NCBI GenBank assembly: GCA_020636575.1
Contig: JACJXP010000001.1
Location: 186,001-250,000, forward strand
Reading direction: 5' to 3'
DNA length: 64,000 nt
Origin: Chitinophagales bacterium
GTDB taxonomy: Bacteria > Bacteroidota > Bacteroidia > Chitinophagales > Chitinophagaceae
In this document: in pieces, positions 8,817 to 17,141 of the stretch
Layout of the letters: the number at the start of each line of letters is the position of its first letter
Numbering within the stretch: position 1 is the stretch's first letter
Notes under the pieces: generated by a model
The model's database searches: none
The model's input: only the letters and a program-made list of their open reading frames with translations
What the model was told of the DNA's origin: nothing
Translations under genes and position numbers: made by a program

Positions 8817-10067
8817 TTACTTTATTTCTAATATTTTCATCAACTCTGCCTGCATCTGCAATCCTTTTTGTAACTGGTCGAAGTAATCCATCTGTGTCAT
8901 ATTTAATGCCTCCCATGCATCAAAGAGTTCAAAGAGTTCTTCTGTATTTTGTTCGTAGCCTAACTGCATGGTTTGAAAATTCCGGCGAAGGGCAGGAATG
9001 ATCTGATCTTCATACAGCTTCATCTGCTTTTTCTTTACTTCCAATTCTGTAAAACTGTTAGCTGCCATACCGGTAGCCTCATTAATGATCATCTGCTGCT
9101 GGTTTTGCAATGCCTCATTCTGCCAAACCAGACTTTCTGCTTTTGCCTTATTCATTTTTGAAGACCATTTTGCCAAAGGAATTTTTACCATAGCCATTGC
9201 CGTAAACATAACAGGTTGCCTTGCCCAGCCTGTCATGTGGTTGTACTGAATGCCAAACTCCGGTTTCAGTTTTGCCAGCTCAGCGGTACGTTCCAGTTTG
9301 TTTACCTCCATCATCCTGTCTATTACTTTAATGTCACTTCTTTGTTTCATTAAGGATGCCGAATCGAACATGGCCTGGTTAAAATCATACCATACATAAT
9401 TGGTATCAACAGAAAAAGATTCCTCCGTATTTCTGTTCATCACTGTATTAATGGCTATCCTTTTCAGAACTATTTCATTCTGCAACATCAATTGCATATT
9501 CTCCACATTGGCCAATGCCGCTTTTGCTTTGTAATAGGCGCTTATCTTACCGAAACCGTTTTTATACCGTATCTCTGCACTTTGCATCATGAATTTTAAC
9601 AGCCTGTTATTTTCATCAAGCACTTTCAGTTTCTTTTCCAGCACAATCCAGTCATAGTAGTTTTTTCTTGCCGTAAACAGCAGTTCATTTACGACCACAT
9701 ACTTTTTCTGAATTGATACTGATGACTGCGCATTCATGTAGGCAAACTCAGCATTCTGTCTTTTCTTATTGGGAAACATCTGCTGCGCCGAGATCATAAA
9801 GGCTCCCATACCGGGTTGTCCGTTCATGGATTTCCAGAACCTGGGGTCATAAGGAGTTTGAAAAAAACCTGCTCCCAATTCAGGCGGCATCCAGCTATAA
9901 GCCCCTTTCGCTTCTTCGTTCATGGAACGGGCTTCTGCCTCCAGCATCTTTAAGGCAGGATGGTTGGCTTTTATTGCAGATTCTATCTCCTGCATCGTCA
10001 ACACCTGCTGCGACAAGGCAAAAGAAGTTGCCAGTAATAAGCCGATGAGTATTTTTAAATGTTTCAT
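8817..10067 (-). CDS. TolC-family outer-membrane efflux channel
   Basis: The 416-residue protein has a signal peptide (MKHLKILIGLLLATSFALS). Two helical repeats are typical of TolC/CusC proteins: LTMQEIESAIKANHPALK opens the first, and long coiled segments (IQKKYVVVNELLFTARKNYYD; MNKAKAESLVWQNEALQNQ) form the tunnel. It provides the outer-membrane exit duct for the CusBA-type pump encoded on either side. It starts 18 nt after the second CusA half and ends 6 nt before the first adaptor start. In many Bacteroidota the channel is fused to CusA; here it is separate. Confidence 0.88.
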   Translation of the reverse strand: MKHLKILIGLLLATSFALSQQVLTMQEIESAIKANHPALKMLEAEARSMNEEAKGAYSWMPPELGAGFFQTPYDPRFWKSMNGQPGMGAFMISAQQMFPNKKRQNAEFAYMNAQSSVSIQKKYVVVNELLFTARKNYYDWIVLEKKLKVLDENNRLLKFMMQSAEIRYKNGFGKISAYYKAKAALANVENMQLMLQNEIVLKRIAINTVMNRNTEESFSVDTNYVWYDFNQAMFDSASLMKQRSDIKVIDRMMEVNKLERTAELAKLKPEFGIQYNHMTGWARQPVMFTAMAMVKIPLAKWSSKMNKAKAESLVWQNEALQNQQQMIINEATGMAANSFTELEVKKKQMKLYEDQIIPALRRNFQTMQLGYEQNTEELFELFDAWEALNMTQMDYFDQLQKGLQMQAELMKILEIK

Positions 10068-10085
10068 AGTGATTTTATTAGCTTC

Positions 10086-12026
10086 TTAATGTTTTGTTTC
10101 AAGCACTTCAATTTTTCCATGCTTTCTTAATTCATATTCCTTTGCCATCAAAAAAATCAATGGGGTTACCAGCAGTATATGCGTTGCTGATGTTAACACT
10201 CCGCCAACCATTGGCAATACAATCGGCTTCATTACATCACTGCCCACACCGTGACTCCATAAAATGGGTATCAATGCAAACAGTGATACGCTTACCGTCA
10301 TTAATTTGGGCCGCAATCTTTTAGCTGCACCGGCAATCACATATTCCCTTAAATCAGCCCGGGTAATCGTTTCTTTAGAATTACCTTTTAATGTTACGAG
10401 TTGTTCCATTGCATCATTCAGGTATATTACCATAACGATACCTGTTTCCACAGCCAGGCCGAACAAGGCAATAAAGCCCACCGCTACCGCCACGGATAAA
10501 TTCACTCCCCAGAAATAAATCATGAAGGCTCCACCAATCAGGGCAAAAGGAATAGAGATCAAACTCAGAAAAGCTTCCCTTGCATTGCGGAATGCGAAAT
10601 ACATAGACAGAAAAATGATGACGAGTACCACCGGCAAAATCAACTTTAGCGTTCTTTCGCTGCGAATTAGATTTTCATATTGACCGCTCCACTCCATAAA
10701 GTATCCTTTGGGCATTTGGGTAATCATTTTATCAAGCTTTTCCCTTGCCTCGTTCACAGTACTTCCCAAATCTCTCTCCCGTACATTAAACAAAACTGTT
10801 CCCCTTAGCATTGCATTTTCTGAATTGATCATCGGCGGGCCTTCGGTGATTTTTACATCCGCAACCGCTTCCAGCGGAACGGGGCCATACTTCATGGTTT
10901 GAACCTGCAATCTTTTTAGTGACTCAATATTATTTCTGAAATCCTGGCCAAACCTTGCATTGACCGAAAAACGTTGCCGCCCTTCAACGGTTGTTGTAAG
11001 CCGCATTCCGCCTAATGCTATTTCCACCACACTGTTTACATCATCCACCGTTAATCCATAGCGGCTTATTTCATCCCGCTTTACACTGATGTCAATGTAT
11101 TTTCCGCCGGTAATCGGTTCCACATACAAATCCTTTACTCCATCAATACCTTCCAGTTCCTTTTTTACTTTTTCTGCAAAGGCGTAGATGGTATCAAGGT
11201 TTTGACCATATACTTTTACACCCACATCGGTACGGATACCTGTAGAAAGCATATTGATACGGTTTATGATGGGTTGTGTCCATCCGTTGGTGACACCCGG
11301 TATCTGCAACTTGGCATTGAGTTCGTTGATAATATCGTTCTTGCTCATACCTTTTCTCCATTCTGAGCGTGGCTTAAGCAATACAATTGTTTCAATCATA
11401 CTGATAGGAGAATTATCCGTAGCTGTATTTGCCCTTCCAGCTTTACCCAACACATTTTTTACTTCGGGCACAGACTTAATGAGTTTGTCCTGCACCTGTA
11501 AAATGCGTTTTACTTCGCTGTTTGAAACATCTGGTAATGTAACAGGCATAAACAGGATAGAGCCTTCATCCAAAGGCGGCATAAATTCTTTGCCCAGACT
11601 TAGCAACATGGGTATGCTGATGGCTAAGGCAATGATGTTTACTGCCAATGTTGTTTTTCGCCATTTGATACAGGCACGGATCACCGGTTCGTAAATTTTT
11701 TCCAATATGCGGTTCACCGGGTTTTTGGTTTCGGGCCGGAACCGCCCTTTCATAAAAAAGGAAATTAAAACGGGGGCCAAGGTAATTACCAGTAGTGCAT
11801 CCACCATCATGATGAATGTTTTGGTGAAAGCCAGTGGGTGAAATAGTTTTCCTTCCTGCCCTGTTAATAAAAACACCGGCAAAAACGAAGTGATAATAAT
11901 GATGGTGGAAAAAAACACACCCCTTGATACCTGTATGCTGGCTTTTTCAATCAGCCGCATTCTCTCTAATTCCGGAATACGATAGTAATTCTTTTTGCTT
12001 TTTAATTTGTTAAATAGTTTTTTCAT
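10086..12026 (-). CDS. CusA-type heavy-metal RND permease, C-terminal half
   Basis: The 646-residue product begins in the cytoplasmic loop after TM4 (MKKLFNKLKSKKNYYRIPEL) and carries TM5-TM12. It includes the signatures PVFLLTGQEGKLFHPLAFTKT, PPLDEGSILFMPVTLPDVSN, the second porter domain (GGKYIDISVKRDEISRYG, GPPMINSENAMLRGT) and the final membrane bundle (IPILWSHGVGSDVMKP). The Met in GPPM and GGM match positions of the methionine relay in CusA, which fits Cu/Ag transport. It overlaps the N-terminal half gene by 4 nt (ATGA), so coupled translation of two half-proteins is plausible. A single-base indel would fuse both halves into a normal protein of about 1,070 residues. Confidence 0.9.
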   Translation of the reverse strand: MKKLFNKLKSKKNYYRIPELERMRLIEKASIQVSRGVFFSTIIIITSFLPVFLLTGQEGKLFHPLAFTKTFIMMVDALLVITLAPVLISFFMKGRFRPETKNPVNRILEKIYEPVIRACIKWRKTTLAVNIIALAISIPMLLSLGKEFMPPLDEGSILFMPVTLPDVSNSEVKRILQVQDKLIKSVPEVKNVLGKAGRANTATDNSPISMIETIVLLKPRSEWRKGMSKNDIINELNAKLQIPGVTNGWTQPIINRINMLSTGIRTDVGVKVYGQNLDTIYAFAEKVKKELEGIDGVKDLYVEPITGGKYIDISVKRDEISRYGLTVDDVNSVVEIALGGMRLTTTVEGRQRFSVNARFGQDFRNNIESLKRLQVQTMKYGPVPLEAVADVKITEGPPMINSENAMLRGTVLFNVRERDLGSTVNEAREKLDKMITQMPKGYFMEWSGQYENLIRSERTLKLILPVVLVIIFLSMYFAFRNAREAFLSLISIPFALIGGAFMIYFWGVNLSVAVAVGFIALFGLAVETGIVMVIYLNDAMEQLVTLKGNSKETITRADLREYVIAGAAKRLRPKLMTVSVSLFALIPILWSHGVGSDVMKPIVLPMVGGVLTSATHILLVTPLIFLMAKEYELRKHGKIEVLETKH

Positions 12027-13309
12027 TGTGCAGGATTTTGGGGTGGATGATTTTGAAAATCCGACAAATGCCGGTAGGCATTTTCGCTCATGATGATGCC
12101 ATTATCTACAATTACCCCAATAGCCAATGCTATACCTGTAAGCGACATAATGTTAGATGAAATGCCAAACATATTGAGCAGTATAAAACTGATGGCAATG
12201 GTGATGGGAATCTGTATGATGATGCTTAATGCACTACGCCAGTGAAACAGGAAGATGATAACGATAAGAGCAACCACCGCCATTTCCTCAATTAATTTTA
12301 CTTTGATATTTCCGATAGCGGCCTCGATCAGTTCGCTGCGGTCGTAAGCTGTTTTAAACGTTACTCCCTCAGGCAACCCTTTCTGCACATCTTTCATTTT
12401 TTCTTTCACTGCATTGATCACTTTATCCGCATTTTCACCGTAACGCATCACTACAATTCCGCCTACTACTTCCCCTTCGCCATTTTCATCAAAAATGCCC
12501 AATCGTAAATCACCGCCCATTTGCACTGTGCCTATGTCTTTCACTCTAACTGGAATACCGTTATAATTACCAACCGCAATGGTTTCCAGGTCGTCCTTAT
12601 TTTTTATATATCCGAGGCCCCGGATGATATAAGCCATGTCGCTCATTTCAAATTTGCGTCCTCCCACATCATTATTACTCGCCTTTACCTTGTTCATCAC
12701 ATCCATCAGGCTGATATTATAGAACTGCAGTTTTACGGGATCAACAATCAATTGATATTGCTTTTCAAACCCGCCAAAGGAGGCCACTTCTGCAACTCCG
12801 GGTACAGTCTGTAAAGCCAGTTTTACGTACCAGTCCTGCAGTGCCCTTTGTTCGCCGAGGTCAAGGTTCTTTGTGTCTAAAGTGTACCAGAATACATGGC
12901 CTACGCCGGTTCCATCGGGGCCGAGTGTGGGAGTAACACCATTAGGCAATAATCGCTGGGCATAATTCAATCTCTCCAGTACTCTTGTTCTTGCCCAGTA
13001 TACATCCACATCATCTTCAAAGATCACATACACAAAACTCATCCCGAACATGGAAGTGCCCCTGATGTTCTTTACTTTGGGGATGCCTTGCAGGTTGCTG
13101 ACCAGCGGATAGGTAACCTGGTCTTCCATGATCTGCGGCCCCCGGCCCATCCATTCGGTAAAGACGATCACCTGGTTTTCGCTGAGGTCAGGAATGGCAT
13201 CAATAGGGTTTTTCTTAATGTTGAAAATGCCCCATGTAAATAACCCTGCTGCAAGCAATAAAACGATGTAGCGGTTTTTAAGTGACCAGGAAATAATTTT
13301 TGGAATCAT
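12023..13309 (-). CDS. CusA-type heavy-metal RND permease, N-terminal half
   Basis: The 428-residue product has TM1 (YIVLLLAAGLFTWGIF), the signature NPIDAIPDLSENQVIV, porter domain 1 and TM2-TM4 ending in GVIVDNGIIMSENAYRHLSD. That segment carries the TM4 aspartate of the proton relay. It stops shortly after (HPPQNPAQ) in the loop that normally leads to TM5. The next gene restarts at an overlapping ATGA and continues the protein. Together the halves have the usual length of a heavy-metal RND pump. It follows the DUF3347 gene by 22 nt. Whether the split is biological or one missing or extra base is undecided from sequence alone. Confidence 0.9.
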   Translation of the reverse strand: MIPKIISWSLKNRYIVLLLAAGLFTWGIFNIKKNPIDAIPDLSENQVIVFTEWMGRGPQIMEDQVTYPLVSNLQGIPKVKNIRGTSMFGMSFVYVIFEDDVDVYWARTRVLERLNYAQRLLPNGVTPTLGPDGTGVGHVFWYTLDTKNLDLGEQRALQDWYVKLALQTVPGVAEVASFGGFEKQYQLIVDPVKLQFYNISLMDVMNKVKASNNDVGGRKFEMSDMAYIIRGLGYIKNKDDLETIAVGNYNGIPVRVKDIGTVQMGGDLRLGIFDENGEGEVVGGIVVMRYGENADKVINAVKEKMKDVQKGLPEGVTFKTAYDRSELIEAAIGNIKVKLIEEMAVVALIVIIFLFHWRSALSIIIQIPITIAISFILLNMFGISSNIMSLTGIALAIGVIVDNGIIMSENAYRHLSDFQNHPPQNPAQ

Positions 13310-13331
13310 AACTGCTTTTTAGAATTGTGAA

Positions 13332-13949
13332 TTATTTCATCATTTCCTCCACACTGCCGCAGGTCATCATCTTATCTCCATAAAAAGGATTTTTAATCTC
13401 TTTGGTTTCACTCAGCCACATAGAACCATCGCTGTACATGGGGCAATGGTCATGGTATAAGGTCATGCCTGCTCCAAATGCCTTCACCATATCGTACATG
13501 TCTTTGCTCATGGTTGCAAAATGTTCCCGTTGGTGGTCAATTTTACTCTTTGAAATATGTTCTGCATGTTCTTTCAGGTCTGATTCAATATCATCGTACA
13601 CTTTTTTCTGATCGGCAGTGAGCAATGATTTGTCAAATGATTTCATGGCTGCATACATATTTCCGGAAGCAGTAGCTGCTTCTGTTTCATTACTGTTTAC
13701 AAGGGCATTTTTTACTCCGAGGTAATCTGTCACCAATGTTTTTATATAGGAGGCAACTGCCGGATCAACGGATGAAAATGTTGTTGTTACCATTTTCACA
13801 TTGTTATCCATGCCGGTATTATCCTTCATAGGCATCGGCATACTATCATGGTTCATACCCATGTTATTGTCTTTTGTAGAATTGTTGCTGTTGCAGGCAG
13901 CAAAAGTGATTGCCGCTATTGCTGATACTATAAGAATTGTCTTTTTCAT
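13332..13949 (-). CDS. Lipoprotein with DUF3347 domain, Met/His-rich
   Basis: The 205-residue protein has a lipobox (TFAAC) followed by a Met-rich linker (NNMGMNHDSMPMPMKDNTGM) suited to Cu(I) binding. A four-helix-like DUF3347 domain then runs to the end, closing with HDHCPMYSDG, WLSETKEIKNPFYG and MMTCGSVEE. DUF3347 proteins are common periplasmic partners of Cus-type pumps in Bacteroidota. The gene lies between the HMBD repeat protein and the first CusA half, on the same strand, with 19-22 nt gaps. A copper chaperone role is inferred. Confidence 0.85.
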   Translation of the reverse strand: MKKTILIVSAIAAITFAACNSNNSTKDNNMGMNHDSMPMPMKDNTGMDNNVKMVTTTFSSVDPAVASYIKTLVTDYLGVKNALVNSNETEAATASGNMYAAMKSFDKSLLTADQKKVYDDIESDLKEHAEHISKSKIDHQREHFATMSKDMYDMVKAFGAGMTLYHDHCPMYSDGSMWLSETKEIKNPFYGDKMMTCGSVEEMMK

Positions 13950-13968
13950 ATTTTAGTGTTTTAGATTA

Positions 13969-14421
13969 TTAGTGATTATGGTCAGCATGGTCGGCCTTTT
14001 GTTCTGTTAATGCCATGCCGCATTTAGGACATTTGCCCGGTTTATCGTATGTCTTATCACCTTCGCATTTCATGGGACAGCTATATACAACTGTAGCCTG
14101 CTCCTTTTCTTTCAGTTCCATGCCACATTTTGGACATTTACCCGGCTTGTCACTGGTTACGTCGGGGTGCATAGGACAGGTGTATGTTTTCATCACTTGC
14201 ATTTTCATCTGTTCTTTTTTGGATTTGGTTAAATCCATCCCGCATTTCGGGCATTTACCGGGTTTCTTACTTACCACATCAGGGTGCATGGGACAACTGT
14301 ATTTCATCATCTCCATTTTTTGCTTCGGAACTTTTGTTTTTTGTTTTGTACTGTCCTGTGCAAAAAGGGAAATGGAAAAGATGGTTAACGCTGCCATCAT
14401 CAGCATTTTCATTGCTTTCAT
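13969..14421 (-). CDS. Secreted protein with three heavy-metal-binding domain repeats
   Basis: The start is set at ATG 14421 (MKAMKMLMMAALTIFSISLFA), giving a signal peptide and about 150 residues; an upstream start would add a poorly fitting extension. Three repeats of the heavy-metal-binding module are visible: YSCPMHPDV...CPKCGMDL, YTCPMHPDV...CPKCGMEL, and the variant YSCPMKCEG...CPKCGMAL, ending in a His-rich tail HADHNH. With those in the two adaptors this makes six copies in the operon. It probably buffers or delivers Cu/Ag in the periplasm. Confidence 0.85.
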   Translation of the reverse strand: MKAMKMLMMAALTIFSISLFAQDSTKQKTKVPKQKMEMMKYSCPMHPDVVSKKPGKCPKCGMDLTKSKKEQMKMQVMKTYTCPMHPDVTSDKPGKCPKCGMELKEKEQATVVYSCPMKCEGDKTYDKPGKCPKCGMALTEQKADHADHNH

Positions 14422-14521
14422 TTTGAAATAATTTATTAGTATGAGAATTGAGAATTTGCGGCATACAAAAATGCCGATAGCCTGACAAATCATTTGCCTG
14501 GCTCACAAGAGGGAAAATATT

Positions 14522-14920
14522 CTAAATACGGAAAACGCAGTTGCGGATATAAACGGGTACAGCCTGCGTTCGTGGAGGGGAATTGCTGTTCGGGTTTTCC
14601 TCTGTTACAGATGCTATCAATGATTGAGGAATTTCAACATAATTGGGTACAAGTGCAACACCCTGCATTATATTGAAATGAAAAGAAGATTCAGCAATCT
14701 TTTGATCTGTATTATTTTTTACGAATTTATGTTCATCCTTACAGCAGCCATTGTCCTTCTTATCTTTCTTTTCCATGCCGCATTTGCTGCAGGTCTTGGA
14801 TTGTTTATCACCCAAACCCCAATCGGCCAGTTTGCCCATGCAGTAATGCATGTGTATTGTGGCCCCGGAAGAAGTGGCCAAATACATAACGGCTAATATG
14901 GCTGCGATGAACTTTTTCAT
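14522..14920 (-). CDS. Secreted cysteine-rich protein, HYC_CC_PP family
   Basis: The start is set at ATG 14920 (MKKFIAAILAVMYLATSSGA), giving a signal peptide and 132 residues. All three family marks are visible: MHYCMGK, NGCCKDE and NSPPRTQ, with an extra TCSKCGM pair and the C-terminal NCVFRI. The gene at 5233-5619 has the same plan, so the pump genes are bracketed by two paralogues. The Cys pairs suggest metal or disulfide chemistry in the periplasm; no biochemical role is established that I can name. Confidence 0.8.
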   Translation of the reverse strand: MKKFIAAILAVMYLATSSGATIHMHYCMGKLADWGLGDKQSKTCSKCGMEKKDKKDNGCCKDEHKFVKNNTDQKIAESSFHFNIMQGVALVPNYVEIPQSLIASVTEENPNSNSPPRTQAVPVYIRNCVFRI

Positions 14921-15088
14921 GTTATTGCTTCTACAAAAGTATAACAAGTTTTTTGAGAATTTTTATATAATTCTGACAACAGTTTATATATAAATGACCT
15001 GACATTTACCTGCAACAGTCTTTTTTGCGTACAAAAAGGAACTTAAATACTTTCCAGAAAAACTGACCTATTGACCTTAGTACTATCA

Positions 15089-15826
15089 TCATAACATAGT
15101 TAAGAGCATTAATCCGCTCATGGCAATCATCAGTGCGTCTTCAATTATGGTAACAGTGCTCATGGGTAAATTAAACACATCGCCCAGGCAGGCACATTTT
15201 ATTTTCCGCTTATTGAAAACACTTTGCAATACACCCACAATGCCTACCGACATGACAACAAAGGTAACACTATTGGTAAGGATGGGATTAAACCCTGTAA
15301 GAAAGGCAATACCCAGTACAAGCTCAACGAAAGCATAAACATAACCCCAGCCGGTCCATTTTCTGGCCATCACATCATACATGGAATAGCTGTCAGCAAA
15401 TCCCCGCAAATTCAAAAGTTTAAAAAAGGAAAATACCAAAAAGAAACCTGCCATAAAGTTGCTCATCCAGCGCATCCCACCAAAACTGTCTGCTGTTAAT
15501 TCATTCAGCAAGGTTACTCCGGTAATAAATGCGAATATCAGGAGGATGGGTTTGTATGTCTCCAACCATGTTTTAGTATCTTCTGCTTCTTCTGAAAAAG
15601 CCGGTACGTATTGGGGAGCAATTTCGGTCAACTTATATTTTGGATAGTCTTTCAGGGCATCCTGTAATGCAGAAGTGGGAATATGTTTATCCATCTTTAT
15701 TGTGGCTTCCCCTTTTGAAAGGTCTATCTCCACCTTGTTTACAGATTCAACTCCCGCTAAAAGACTTTTCACTTTTGCCTGGCAACCCGAACAGGTCATT
15801 CCTGAAACTTTATAAGTATGTGTCAT
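15089..15826 (-). CDS. HMA domain fused to a MauE/DoxX-like membrane protein
   Basis: The 245-residue protein opens with a heavy-metal-associated domain (residues 1-70) with the metal-binding GMTCSGC loop, as in copper chaperones and P-type ATPases. A linker follows, then about four membrane helices from residue 90 resembling MauE/DoxX proteins. A CACLG motif near residue 212 lies between the last two helices and could accept metal or electrons. The fusion suggests metal handling or thiol redox at the inner membrane. It is separated from the HYC gene by 168 nt and from the methyltransferase by 74 nt. Confidence 0.85.
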   Translation of the reverse strand: MTHTYKVSGMTCSGCQAKVKSLLAGVESVNKVEIDLSKGEATIKMDKHIPTSALQDALKDYPKYKLTEIAPQYVPAFSEEAEDTKTWLETYKPILLIFAFITGVTLLNELTADSFGGMRWMSNFMAGFFLVFSFFKLLNLRGFADSYSMYDVMARKWTGWGYVYAFVELVLGIAFLTGFNPILTNSVTFVVMSVGIVGVLQSVFNKRKIKCACLGDVFNLPMSTVTIIEDALMIAMSGLMLLTML

Positions 15827-15900
15827 GATATTAATTTATGACACAAAGTTCCTTCAGTAACGGGGCAGGTTTGTTACAGAATTATGGAAATGATTTACAA

Positions 15901-16524
15901 CTAAACGGCCTTTTTCTTTTTTTGAAAACTGCAAAACGTGAATGACTGCATAGTGTTAAAGGGTGTTTGATGTATTTCCTCAATACATTTTATTTTACTG
16001 AAGTTGGTTGCAAGGGTATCAGTAAGCTGCTGCTGTGAATAACGATGAACAGGAAGGCCACTGCATTTTTCAGGGCCCTTTTCAGAAAAAGTACCCACAA
16101 TCAGTTTGCCTTCTTCTTTAACCGAATCTGCAATTTGTTTTTTATAATCTTTTATTTCATTATCGTCGGTCACAAAGTGAAATACAGCCCTGTCGTGCCA
16201 GCAATCATATTTTTGGGAAGGGTGAAAGTGTAATACATCTGACTCTATCCACTTTACCTTACCAGCATTTTTACCTAAACGTTTTTGTGCATTTTGCAGC
16301 GCTTTCCCCGATATATCGAGTACCGTAATATCCTTATATCCTTTCTGCACTAAAGCATCTACCAGGTAACTGTCGCCGCCACCAACATCAATGATGGCAG
16401 CATCTTTAGGAATATTCAGTTCCTTAATGAATTTCACAGAAGTCTCGGGATAAGACTGAAACCAGCTTTTCTCTGTATCTGCTTTTGTTTCAAATACTTT
16501 TTCCCAGTGTTGTTTCTGCTGCAT
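15901..16524 (-). CDS. Class I SAM-dependent methyltransferase
   Basis: The 207-residue protein has motif I IIDVGGGDSYL (residues 39-50), the acidic strand end VLDIS, and WIESDVLHF. WHDRAVFHFV corresponds to the family's post-IV segment. Related proteins are annotated as thiopurine/tellurite-type or general methyltransferases and often accompany metal resistance genes. The substrate is unknown. A good -7 box sits directly before the ATG, so the mRNA may have almost no leader. It lies 45 nt after the AraC gene on the same strand. Confidence 0.85.
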   Translation of the reverse strand: MQQKQHWEKVFETKADTEKSWFQSYPETSVKFIKELNIPKDAAIIDVGGGDSYLVDALVQKGYKDITVLDISGKALQNAQKRLGKNAGKVKWIESDVLHFHPSQKYDCWHDRAVFHFVTDDNEIKDYKKQIADSVKEEGKLIVGTFSEKGPEKCSGLPVHRYSQQQLTDTLATNFSKIKCIEEIHQTPFNTMQSFTFCSFQKKKKAV

Positions 16525-16528
16525 TTTG

Positions 16529-16536
16529 CAAAGGTA
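16529..16536 (-). promoter_or_regulatory. Putative -7 promoter element before the methyltransferase
   Basis: On the minus strand this reads TACCTTTG followed by CAAAATG. It matches the Bacteroidota -7 consensus TAnnTTTG and ends 4 nt before the ATG. No TTG was found at the usual 19-20 nt spacing, so the call rests on the -7 box alone. It would give a transcript with an almost absent leader. Confidence 0.45.
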
Positions 16537-16569
16537 TTGTAACAGCTAATCAGGTATCGGTAACAAAAG

Positions 16570-17130
16570 TCACAAATTGTCAAGCGATTTGCGATGTGTG
16601 CCTCCCAGCTTTTTAAACTGGCTTGGCGTGAACCCGGTAATTTTTTTGAACTGCGCTGAAAGATGAGCCACACTGCTATAGCCCAGCTGGTATGAAATTT
16701 CACTCAGGTTCTGCTCACCATATACCAGCAGTTCCTTTACTTTTTCTGTTTTCTGCATGATAAAGAATTGTTCAATGGTCATGCCTTCCACTTCTGAATA
16801 TAAACGGGAAATATAGCTGTAGTCTTTGTGAATGGCTTTATTGAGAAATGCGGAAATACTGAAATGTTCTTCCACTTCACCGGACTGAGCTTTTTTGATG
16901 AGCAAGGTTTTTATTTTTTCAATTTGTTTTTGCTTCTTGTCGTCCAGTATATCAAAGCCCAATTGCAAAAGGCGGCTGTTCAACTGTTCCATTTGCTTTG
17001 CTGATGGTTGCTTTTTCAATTCTGCCTCGCCCATAAATACATGGAGCGGCTGCAGGCCCATGCTTTCCAGTTCCTGCTTAACCACCATAATGCAGCGGTT
17101 GCAAACCATATTTTTTATATACAGATTCAT
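16570..17130 (-). CDS. AraC-family regulator with CxxC metal-binding N-terminus
   Basis: The start is set at ATG 17130 (MNLYIKNMVCNRCIM, about 186 residues). An upstream start would overlap the Argonaute gene. Residues 1-70 resemble an HMA ferredoxin-like fold with a CNRC pair, and residues 85-180 form the AraC DNA-binding domain (two HTHs, with LSEISYQLGYSSVAHLSAQF and GFTPSQFKKL). Such short AraC proteins are linked to copper/mercury systems in Bacteroidota. It is the first gene of the metal island in transcription order and probably senses Cu/Ag to control it. It lies only 11 nt after the Argonaute stop. Confidence 0.85.
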   Translation of the reverse strand: MNLYIKNMVCNRCIMVVKQELESMGLQPLHVFMGEAELKKQPSAKQMEQLNSRLLQLGFDILDDKKQKQIEKIKTLLIKKAQSGEVEEHFSISAFLNKAIHKDYSYISRLYSEVEGMTIEQFFIMQKTEKVKELLVYGEQNLSEISYQLGYSSVAHLSAQFKKITGFTPSQFKKLGGTHRKSLDNL

Positions 17131-17141
17131 CTGGCTGTATT

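Noticed and set aside
13969..14421. Regularly repeated DNA in the HMBD repeat gene as a possible CRISPR array
   Set aside because: The repeats encode the CPMHP...CPKCGM protein module in frame and have no spacer structure.
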